This document shows, piece by piece, positions 1-8,400 of a stretch of DNA of 64,000 nucleotides. This DNA is from Dyella nitratireducens. GTDB lineage: Bacteria; Pseudomonadota; Gammaproteobacteria; Xanthomonadales; Rhodanobacteraceae. How positions within the stretch are numbered: position 1 is the stretch's first letter; each line of letters starts with the position of its first letter. The position numbers and the translations under genes were made by a program. The notes under the pieces are model-generated. The model made no database searches and was not told where the DNA came from. It saw nothing but the letters and a program-made list of their open reading frames with translations. Where the stretch lies: assembly GCF_014642835.1 (NCBI RefSeq), contig NZ_BMJA01000002.1, positions 711,785-775,784 on the forward strand, written 5' to 3'.

Positions 1-24
1 GCCGGAATGACGAATCGCTTTGAA
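1..24. repeat. partial copy of the GCCGGAATGACG palindromic repeat
   Basis: The first bases match one arm of the inverted repeat found complete at 30949-31032 and 32323-32450. The match continues into the flank (ATTCGCTTTGA-like) seen after 32450, so a copy of this element probably straddles the left window edge. A second weak match (TTGCCGGAATAACGG) lies at 50-64. From here to 322 I see no gene and no other clear structure. Confidence 0.5.
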
Positions 25-322
25 AAAGCATTAACTCGAACTTCGGTTCTTGCCGGAATAACGGAAGAAGTTCGTAAACTCAGTTAGCAATCGCAGCAAT
101 GCAAACTTGTGTGTAGATGCTCAAGTAAAAGCTGCGCACATGACCTGTCATTCAATCCTTACAGACAGGCCCATACAGGTTTGCTACGTTCGCCCCGTCA
201 TCGACGCCATCCTAATCCGTGCAACGTCGATGACCCATGCAGCAATGCTTGGAGAAGCGCAGATCGTGAGAGCTGGAACTCCCACGACCTGCTGACCACA
301 ACCAACTATCATGGAGTTGATC

Positions 323-652
323 ATGGCTGCCATAGATCATACGGCACGCGCACGCCCTCAGGTTCGCAACGAACCCTCATCCCCACCCGATCCGTTCATC
401 GACCAGCGCGACCCGCTGGGCCTGGGCCTGGAAAAGTTCGACAACTACACGGCGAAACTCGCTGGCACCTCGTTGGCCATCAACGTTCTGCGAGGTCTGC
501 TGGAACGCAGTGAAACCAGCAAGAAACCCAACGCCCCGCGCAGCGCGCAGACGTACTGGCCACTTAACTCAGTGCAAGTCACCGGCCTGCATGCAGCCAT
601 CTACTTGCTGCAGCAATACGTGGATACGCTCAACCCTGAGCCGGGTGGATAA
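323..652 (+). CDS. hypothetical protein, 109 aa
   Basis: I do not recognise this small soluble protein. It has no signal peptide and no membrane segment. The first 30 residues are polar and proline-rich. The rest (FDNYTAKLAGTSLAINVLRG onward) reads as two or three amphipathic helices ending in LQQYVDTLNPEPGG. An ATG also exists at 311, but the GGAG that would act as ribosome binding site lies inside that codon run, six bases before the ATG at 323, so 323 is preferred. The gene stands alone, convergent with the cytochrome peroxidase to its right. The low-repeat, coding-like composition supports a real gene, but function is unknown. Confidence 0.6.
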   Translation: MAAIDHTARARPQVRNEPSSPPDPFIDQRDPLGLGLEKFDNYTAKLAGTSLAINVLRGLLERSETSKKPNAPRSAQTYWPLNSVQVTGLHAAIYLLQQYVDTLNPEPGG

Positions 653-751
653 CGCGTTCGCGTCCGTATGGTTCCTTCGCGGCGGGTCGCTTGAGGAACG
701 GCGCGCCGCTTTTGGGGGAATCGTTATTCGTCACTTCGTCGGACGACGGAC

Positions 752-783
752 GCCATGAAATACGTCACCGAGCATTTCATGGC
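752..783. terminator. hairpin between convergent genes
   Basis: GCCATGAAAT (752-761) and ATTTCATGGC (774-783) form a perfect 10-bp stem with a 12-base loop. It ends three bases from the stop side of the leftward peroxidase gene. There is no long T run, so it is only a plausible intrinsic terminator or mRNA-end hairpin. Confidence 0.35.
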
Positions 784-785
784 CG

Positions 786-1826
786 TCAGAGTGAGCGCAG
801 AAATTCGGCCAGATCGAGCCGTTCTTCCACGCTGAGATTCAACGGTCGACCTGCCTGCAAGCTGCGGTAATAAACCTCGCGATCAATCGCGTCTTCAAGT
901 GTCGGTACGCTTCCATCGTGCATGTAAGGTGCCGTGTGGGACACGCCACGTAAGGATGGGGTGCGAAACAACCCGATATCTGCCGGGTCCAGTGTGACGT
1001 TGAATCGCCCAAGTTGTGCTTCATCCGCATGCGTGGCGACGCGGTCACCCACAGCGCCGCCTTGTAGCGAACGTGCTATCACTCCTTCGGTGACTGCGGG
1101 AAGATTCGCCGCGATGCCATCCAAACCGACACCGGATCGGTGATAGGCATGATCGGTAAACGCGGGTGATGAGCCGTCTAGCCGATGACATTCGGCGCAG
1201 CCGGCTTTGCCTCGGAACAGGGCTAGCCCGAGTTGAGCACGAGGACTCAAGGCAGCACGATCACCCTGCCGATAACGGTCGAACGGGCTGTCGGGCAGCG
1301 TCAACGAGCGGACATACGCGGCGAGCGCCGTGCCAACTTCGTTGGGAGTGGGCGAATCGCCACCGTCAGAAAAGGCTTGCGCAAAAGCCGCGCGGTACGC
1401 ACTGCTGCGCGTGATTCGCTGCAACAGTTGCGTTTGGTCGTGAAGCCCCATCTCCACCGGATTGGTCAGCGGATCGAGCACCGCTTGCTCAAGCGCCGTA
1501 CGACGCCCATCCCAAAAGAACGAAGATTCGCTTGCCGCAGCAATAGTGAGAAGACTCGGCGTATTGCGTGTTCCCGCATGCCCATACACCCCGATTGCTA
1601 CAGGGCGCCCATCCGTATAGCTCTTTTCTGGCACGTGGCAGGACGCGCAGCGCACAGTGCCGTCCGCGCTCAATGATGGATCGTTAAAGAGCTGCTTGCC
1701 CAAAGCGATGCGCTGGGCAAGCACTGCTGCGCTGGGCGACGCTTGAGTCGGATGCAATACGAACCCAGTCGCCGCACTGATTAGCACGCCCGCAACCAAC
1801 GACCCGATCAAAACCCTGCGCGGCAT
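786..1826 (-). CDS. di-haem cytochrome c peroxidase (CcpA/MauG family)
   Basis: A periplasmic protein of the di-haem peroxidase family, which reduces H2O2 with electrons from small cytochromes; MauG relatives instead oxidise protein residues. The N-terminus (residues 1-29) is a signal peptide. Two c-type haem sites are visible: CASCH at residues 60-64 and CAECH at 210-214. The length of 346 aa fits the family. The segment FRTPSLRGVSHTAPYMHDGS near residue 290 is the usual conserved C-terminal motif with the distal Met. The lipoprotein gene at 1858-2367 lies 31 bases upstream in the same direction, so the two are probably co-transcribed. Whether it acts as a true peroxidase or a MauG-type enzyme cannot be settled from sequence alone. 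Confidence 0.88.
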   Translation of the reverse strand: MPRRVLIGSLVAGVLISAATGFVLHPTQASPSAAVLAQRIALGKQLFNDPSLSADGTVRCASCHVPEKSYTDGRPVAIGVYGHAGTRNTPSLLTIAAASESSFFWDGRRTALEQAVLDPLTNPVEMGLHDQTQLLQRITRSSAYRAAFAQAFSDGGDSPTPNEVGTALAAYVRSLTLPDSPFDRYRQGDRAALSPRAQLGLALFRGKAGCAECHRLDGSSPAFTDHAYHRSGVGLDGIAANLPAVTEGVIARSLQGGAVGDRVATHADEAQLGRFNVTLDPADIGLFRTPSLRGVSHTAPYMHDGSVPTLEDAIDREVYYRSLQAGRPLNLSVEERLDLAEFLRSL

Positions 1827-1857
1827 CCTGCACGTTCTCCTGTGACGGATAGGCTAT

Positions 1858-2367
1858 CTACATCGTCACAAAGCGCACGGTTGCGGCACTGGGTTTGAGC
1901 GCTGCCGTATCAGCCGATTGCTCGGACGCATCGCTCACGACCATCACGACAATACCCTTCATCACATCCGCTTTCAGCTGCTTGGAAAGGTTTGTGATGA
2001 ACACGGTGGTCTGCTTCGCATCCGGTCCACCCACAATCAGCATGCCACCCGGCATCAGAATCGGTCCGATGCTGTGCACGATCGAATCCGTTTCATTCTG
2101 GCGCCGATCATTGGCTGCCACGCTGTCGCCAGCAGGAATCACGTAGATGTATGGCCGCATGCCCACATCCTTGCCGTGCAGCTTGCCTTGCTGGGCAAGA
2201 TAGTTACCCCAGGTGTTTTCATCCGCCGTGGCCGCCGGCTTGGCCGGGCCAGCCGGAGGCGATGCATTGGTATTCGAAGCGCCACCATTGGAAGACGCCG
2301 AGTGGTTGCACCCTGCCACCGCCACTGCCAAGGCTCCCACGCCTACAAGCAATCCTGACCGAGTCAT
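1858..2367 (-). CDS. hypothetical lipoprotein, 169 aa
   Basis: The N-terminus is a clean lipoprotein signal ending in the lipobox VAGC (Cys at residue 20), followed by a low-complexity Ser/Asn/Pro/Ala linker to about residue 50. The remaining 120 residues form a globular periplasmic domain that I do not recognise (GMRPYIYVIPAGD, LMPGGMLIVGGPD). An ATG four codons earlier (2379) is possible, but GAGGGA sits just before the ATG at 2367, so this start is preferred. It lies upstream of the di-haem peroxidase in the same direction, suggesting a shared operon and perhaps an accessory role in the periplasm. The pair is divergent from the 2642 gene. Confidence 0.7.
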   Translation of the reverse strand: MTRSGLLVGVGALAVAVAGCNHSASSNGGASNTNASPPAGPAKPAATADENTWGNYLAQQGKLHGKDVGMRPYIYVIPAGDSVAANDRRQNETDSIVHSIGPILMPGGMLIVGGPDAKQTTVFITNLSKQLKADVMKGIVVMVVSDASEQSADTAALKPSAATVRFVTM

Positions 2368-2641
2368 GTGTTCCCTCATTAAGAAATGGCGCTACCCCTG
2401 TGAATGGACTCGGGATCGAATCCATGCGTCTTCATGCACTTCGCTGCGCATTAAAGCTTATGCGTGGATGTGATGGCTACTGGGTGTTTCTTCACAAAAT
2501 CGTCACGCCATTTTGTGATGGTATACACAAAGGTCATGCCCGCGACGCGTCTATACCGCCACGGACAAGGGGCGCCTATTCAAGGGCATCGCATTACATC
2601 AAGCCAGCCATTCGTGACCAGGCGGCATAAGGGACGTGCGT

Positions 2642-5371
2642 ATGGAGTTGCAGCACTGCGGAGCAGTTAAGGGCCAGAACCGTCGCTTTGGCTTGAGATG
2701 GGGATGCCGATCAGGGCGACATTTGCTTGTCTTGGTCTTTTGGCTGCTATGCAGCGCCGTGCTTGGCATGAGCGAAGCCAGTGCACAATCAACCAGCTAC
2801 GTCTATGACGCCAACGGCCGCGTTGTGGCAGTCACCGCGAATAGCGGCACCAGCGTTCAGTACGGCTACAACCCCCTGGGGCACACCAATCAGATCAGTT
2901 CGGCGCTGTCGCCCGGACAACTGGCGATCTTTGCCTTTATACCCATGCATGGCGTAGCTGGCACGGAGGTTACCCTCGAAGGCCAGGGTTTCAGCAGCAG
3001 TGCGGCCAACGACAGTGTGAGCTTCAACGGCACGGCGGCGACGATACTTTCCGCTTCGGCCACCCAATTAGTGGTCAACGTTCCCAACGGTGCGACGACG
3101 GGGCCGATCAGCGTGACCGTCAACGGTCAAACAGCAAGCAGCGCCACGCCATTCGAGGTCGACGATACCGGGGTACCTCCCACCATCAGCCAGGTCAGTC
3201 CCGCCATCGTGGCGGTGGGCGGGACAGTGACCGTGACCGGTACGCACCTGGATCCGTTACCTGGGCAAACAGTGGTTCAAATGGCGGGGAACGACGTTAC
3301 ATTGTCGGCTGCATCCGATGCCCAATTGCAATTCGTCGTGCCGAGTACGGGCACGAGCGGCTATGTCGTGGCACAAACAGCATACGGACAGGCATCGAGT
3401 CCGGCTCCTATCCTTGTTCTGCCCGCTGGGATCAGCGCAGCAAGCGTGGTGAGTAGCGGCAATACCACCGTCGATGGGGCTTCGGTCAATCTGAACATCG
3501 GGGCAGCCGGTCAGACGGGTGCGGTGCTATTCAGCGCGACTGCAGGCAGCTGGCTAAGCCTGCAGGCGAGCAATATCGTCACCACGGCAAGCAATATCGC
3601 CTATACGATTTACGCGCCAGGTAATCAGGTGATCCTGTCAGGCACCGTCTCAACCGCGTCACCGTCGATCCACTTACCTCAGCTCAGCGGCAACGGTACT
3701 TATCTGGCGACCTTCCAGCCGGATACAGCGGGGGCACAGTTGACGGTGATGGTGCAGACCAATCAGGCACTGACGCCTAGCGTGCCGGCGACAGTGGTTA
3801 CAACGGTACCCGCGCAAAGCCAGCGCGTACTGTTCCAGGCGACGGCAGGGGAGTCGCTGGCATTCGACGTGGTGAATACCACCACGTCACCGGCCAACCA
3901 AGCAGTGACCTATACCGTATATACGCCGAGCGGCGCGAGCTATACCAGTACGTCGACGGCGAGTACGGGTTTGATCAATCTCGGCAATTTGCCGACAAGC
4001 GGGACATATCAGATTGTGATCGCGCCAGGTGGCGGCGTGACAGGAACGATGCAAGTGGAGATGATCCCGAGTGCGGCTGGGACGCTGCTTCCAACCGACA
4101 CACCGCAAAGTTATGCCACCACGATCTCCGGTGAGAACGCCTACCTGTCATTCACAGCCAACCTGGGCGACAACCTGGATCTGACGTTCAATAACGTCAG
4201 TGGTTCCTTCAATGTGACCGTGTTCAATGCAGCCGGAACGCAGATAACAAGCTTCTCATGCGCGCCGTCGAACCCTGGTGCGAGTTGCATGCAACACCTG
4301 TGGTATCTGGCAGCGGGGACCTATTCCGTCGTGGCTGTACCCACTGGAGGCACCATCAGCTTCAGTGTGCTGCTTCAGCCCGATGTGGTGGGGCCGGCGT
4401 TAGTGTCCGGTACCCCGGTAACGGTCAATCTGAGTGCAGGGCAGGCGGAGCGGCTGACGTTCAACGCGAATGCGGGTGACTCGGTGACTTTGAATTTGTC
4501 GGCAGTGAGCACAACGCCTGCAGGCCAGTATGTGTATGTCAACGTGTATCGCCCGGACACAGGCCCCATTACGACGGACAACCACTATTCATACCTCGAT
4601 AGCACCGGTGCGAGCACGACGTTGAATCTGTCAAACCTTCCAGCCACTGGTACTTACACCCTTGTGGTCTACACGGTTTATGGGGAACCAGCGAGTGCGC
4701 AACTCACGTCAATAACGAGTGGGGTGCAGACGCTACCTTCAACCGGCACGCCGCAGAGTTATGCCACCACAGTCGCCGGTCAGAACGCCTATCTTTCATT
4801 CACCGCGAACCTAGGCGACAACCTCGATCTGACGTTCAATAATGTCAGTGGTTCCTTCAATGTATCCGTGTTCAATGCAGCCGGAACGCAGATAACAAGC
4901 TTCTCATGCGCACCGTCGAATCCTGGTGCGAGTTGCATGCAACACCTGTGGTATCTGGCAGCGGGAACCTATTCCGTCGTGGCTGTGCCCAGTGGAGGCA
5001 CCATCAGCTTTAATGCGTTGCTTCAGCCTGATGTGGTGGGGCCGGCGTTGGTGAGCGGCACCCCCGTTATGGTCAATCTGAGTGCAGGGCAAGCGGAGCG
5101 CCTGACGTTCAACGCGAATACGGGTGACTCGGTGACCTTGAATTTGTCGGCGGTGAGCACGACGCCGGCAGGCCAGGATGTGTATGTCAACGTGTACCGT
5201 CCGGATACAGGTCCGATCACGGCGGACTACCACTATGCGTATCTCGACAGCACCGGCGCGAGCACCACGTTGAACCTGCCAAACCTTCCGGCCACTGGTA
5301 CTTACACCCTTGTGGTCTACACGGTTTATGGGGAACCAGCGAGTGCACAGTTGACCGAGACGGCGCAGTAG
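2642..5371 (+). CDS. secreted YD/TIG-domain protein with tandem C-terminal beta repeats
   Basis: A 909-aa exported protein. An N-terminal signal region (hydrophobic run LLVLVFWLLCSAVLG, ending near SEASA) is followed by a single YD/RHS-type repeat (TSYVYDANGRVVAVTANSGT). Next come two IPT/TIG immunoglobulin-like domains (about residues 95-265). The rest is beta-rich repeats of the type seen in pre-peptidase C-terminal domains (GTYLATFQP, GTYQIVIAPGG, GTYTLVVYTVYGEP). The last two 215-residue units are nearly identical and arose by duplication at 4081-4728 and 4729-5371. GTG at 2636 is an alternative start; GGGA seven bases before the ATG supports 2642. It sits 70 bases upstream of the full-length RHS gene and may be a surface partner of it. 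No enzymatic motif was seen. Confidence 0.75.
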   Translation: MELQHCGAVKGQNRRFGLRWGCRSGRHLLVLVFWLLCSAVLGMSEASAQSTSYVYDANGRVVAVTANSGTSVQYGYNPLGHTNQISSALSPGQLAIFAFIPMHGVAGTEVTLEGQGFSSSAANDSVSFNGTAATILSASATQLVVNVPNGATTGPISVTVNGQTASSATPFEVDDTGVPPTISQVSPAIVAVGGTVTVTGTHLDPLPGQTVVQMAGNDVTLSAASDAQLQFVVPSTGTSGYVVAQTAYGQASSPAPILVLPAGISAASVVSSGNTTVDGASVNLNIGAAGQTGAVLFSATAGSWLSLQASNIVTTASNIAYTIYAPGNQVILSGTVSTASPSIHLPQLSGNGTYLATFQPDTAGAQLTVMVQTNQALTPSVPATVVTTVPAQSQRVLFQATAGESLAFDVVNTTTSPANQAVTYTVYTPSGASYTSTSTASTGLINLGNLPTSGTYQIVIAPGGGVTGTMQVEMIPSAAGTLLPTDTPQSYATTISGENAYLSFTANLGDNLDLTFNNVSGSFNVTVFNAAGTQITSFSCAPSNPGASCMQHLWYLAAGTYSVVAVPTGGTISFSVLLQPDVVGPALVSGTPVTVNLSAGQAERLTFNANAGDSVTLNLSAVSTTPAGQYVYVNVYRPDTGPITTDNHYSYLDSTGASTTLNLSNLPATGTYTLVVYTVYGEPASAQLTSITSGVQTLPSTGTPQSYATTVAGQNAYLSFTANLGDNLDLTFNNVSGSFNVSVFNAAGTQITSFSCAPSNPGASCMQHLWYLAAGTYSVVAVPSGGTISFNALLQPDVVGPALVSGTPVMVNLSAGQAERLTFNANTGDSVTLNLSAVSTTPAGQDVYVNVYRPDTGPITADYHYAYLDSTGASTTLNLPNLPATGTYTLVVYTVYGEPASAQLTETAQ
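4081..4728 (+). repeat. 648-bp in-frame tandem repeat, copy 1
   Basis: This unit of 216 codons begins at GACGCTGCTTCC and repeats almost exactly from 4729. Differences are few and mainly synonymous, so the duplication is recent or homogenised by gene conversion. Confidence 0.85.
4729..5371 (+). repeat. 648-bp in-frame tandem repeat, copy 2
   Basis: Second copy of the 216-codon unit. It ends with the gene's stop codon after a shortened last segment (TETAQ in place of TSITSGVQ). Confidence 0.85.
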
Positions 5372-5441
5372 CCAACACCGCGCGATCGGGTATTTCGATG
5401 AACATATGGAATCAAGCCGCAGCGTTTCTGGGGAGCTGGTG

Positions 5442-8400
5442 ATGAAGGCGCAATGGAAGGGATGGTTTGGGACGGGGAGCATGAGCGCCCTTGGCATAGC
5501 GGCGCTCAGTGCGGTTGCCTTGGCGTTGCCGCCTGCGACCTCGCCGGAGCGAGTCATCAGCGCCGGTCACACCTATGTATTGCCGGCCTCCGCTGACGTC
5601 AGTCACACGTTGTTACCGGACGGCCGCACCTTGGAAATTCATGGTGCGCAAGGCAGGGGGGCTATCGTCGATGGTGATCAGCGCCTGTCGTTCCCGCTTC
5701 CGGAAATACGCCGCTTTGCTTCCGTCACCGTCATGCCAAACGGCTTGGTATTACTGTGGGGCGGTATCGATGCACAGGGGCACCTGCTCGATAGCGGCGA
5801 ATGGTTCAATCCCGACACGCAACATTTTGTACGCACAGGCCCCTTGGGCTTGCCCGCACGTGCAGGTCATACACTGACGGTGCTGTCGGATGGTACGTTG
5901 CTGATGACGGGTGGCTGGTCGTCCGATGGCACATCGGCTACCACGGCGGTGGTATGGCAGGAAGCCTCCCATCAAGCCACCTCGTTGCCGGAGACCCACG
6001 TGCCGCGCATGGATGCGATCGCCACGTTGCAGGCCGATGGCTCGGTGCGCATCGAGAACGGTGTCGATGTCAAAGGGCAGCCGTTGCATGATGCGTGGAC
6101 CTTCCATCCGGAGGTTTCGTCAAAGCTTGCCACCGCAAAACCGTCATTAGCGTCGCTGATTGCTGAAACCCGTCCCCTCTCGGATACCCAACAAGCCTCC
6201 ATTCACGGCCCCTTGGTGTTGCGCTTTGCCGTACCGGTCGATCTCAAGCAACTGAATACTCACAGCGTGACGTTGCTGGGACCGGAAGGCACGGTACGTG
6301 TGCACGTGATCGGCACTGAGGGCGGCCGCTTGGCGTTCGTGCAATTGCCGGATGACCTGTATCCCGGTTCGCGCTACACACTGTTCGTGAAAGGCTTGCA
6401 TACCTCGACAGGGGCGGCCATGCCTTACACCACGGTCGGCTTTACGACCGCGAGTACCGATGCCACGGGCGTGGTGGTGGCGGGTCACGGTGGACGGCCG
6501 GCGCCGGAAGAGACGACGGCTACTTCCTCACTGCCGCCGCTTTACGTAATGGCGGGTGGCGATCATGCGGCACCCTGCCCAGACGATAGCTTGTGTCGCG
6601 CGCACAGCTTTGTGCGTGATGGTGCGTTTTATCCTGGCAAGAACAATGCGCCCGATTTCACCGGTGCGCACTGGCGCCTCTATGCTCCTTATCAGCATCT
6701 GCCCGATACGCATGCACTGGAAGCCGCGTTACCGAAGGGCACGACAGCGCTGATCGGCCAGGTGCGGCAGATCGACGAAACCCCGGTCGTCAACGCAGAA
6801 GTGAGCATCGGCGAGACCACCGTGCACACCGATGCAAAGGGTGTGTTCGTGCTGTCCAACATCCCGGCCGGCCGCGACGAATTGCTCGTGGACGGCGCCT
6901 CGGCTAGCCACGGTGAGGTGAAGTACGGCCGCTTCGTCGTGGGTGCGGACGTGAAGGCCAAGGCCATCAGCCACATGCCGTTCGTGATGTACCTGCCGCG
7001 CATTTTGCCGCGCGATGAAATCACGCTGCCGACGCCAACCACGCGCGAAGTCGTGCTGACCCACCCGGATATGCCGGGATTGGAATTGCACGTACCCGCG
7101 GGTGCAGTGTTCAAAGACCGCCATGGCCACGTGCTGACGCATATTGCGTTGGTACCCACGCCGGTCGATCACGCCCCGTTCCCGCTGCCCGACAACTTTC
7201 CGATGTACTTCACCATCCAGCCGGGTGATGCGGTGGTGCAGGGGCTTACACCCGAAGCGGCCCGGGGCATCCGTGTGGTGTATCCGAACTACGGCAAAGC
7301 TAAAGCCAGTGCGCCGGCGGATTTTTGGGTGTACAGCGTCAAGGAAGGTTGGCAGATGTATGGCTCGGGGCACGTGACGGCTGATACGAAGCATCTGGCA
7401 CCGGACCCGGGTGTGACGTTGGCTTGGGCATTGGGTGCCGGTGCTTCGCAGAGCAGTGGCAATCCACCCAATGCAAAAAAACCGAACAATTGCAAGAAAG
7501 GACAACCGATCGATTTGCAGACCGGCATCCTGTTCCACGAATGGAACGACTTCGCCATCAATGATGTGATGCCGCTGACGCTCACACGCGCCTACACCTC
7601 GGCCGATTCCAATTCCCATGCCTTCGGCATCGGTGGCAATGCCAACTTCGGCATCCATTTGTGGAGCGCGGCCAATGGTGGTGTGACCACGGCCATGTCG
7701 TTGGTGCTGCCCTGCGGTGAAGGGATTGCCTACAACCAGATCAGCGGCAACGATACCTGGCCGCTAACCGGTGCCGTGTGGGAGCACACGGGCACCGACT
7801 CGGCCTACTACGGCTCGACCATCCAGTTCCTGCTGGACAACACGCCACTAGGGGCGCACTGGATACTCACCATGAAGGACGGCACCCAGTACGCCTTCAC
7901 GCGCCACGTGCCCAATTCCCTGTCGTGGATACAGGACCGCTACGGCAACCAGATCCAGTTCAACTACAACGGCGGCCTGATCCAGCAGATGGTGTCACCC
8001 AGTGGTCGCACCATCACCTTCAACTACGACAGCAGCAATCGCGTCACCAGCGCCACCGACAACAGTGGACGCACGATCGGCTATGCCTATAACAGTGCCG
8101 GCAGCCTGGCCACGGTCACCTATCCCGATCAGACCACCGAGCAATACACCTACGACAGCAACAACCGCATGCTGACCATGCAGGACCGGCGCGGTCATGT
8201 GTGGGTCACCAATCAGTACGACACCAATGGAAGGGTGACCAAGCAAACGTACGCGGATAACACGGCCTACCAGTTTGCCTACGCCACAGACAGCAATAAC
8301 AACGTCACCACGACCACCGTGACCGATCCCAACGGCAACCAGGAACAGGTGGCGTTCGATCCGGTCAGTAGTTATCCCAGCAGTGACACCCAGGCCTACG

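Noticed and set aside
4258-4479. short plus-strand frame MRAVEPWCELHATP inside the TIG protein gene
   Set aside because: Alternative frame of the repeat unit; no ribosome site or coding features.
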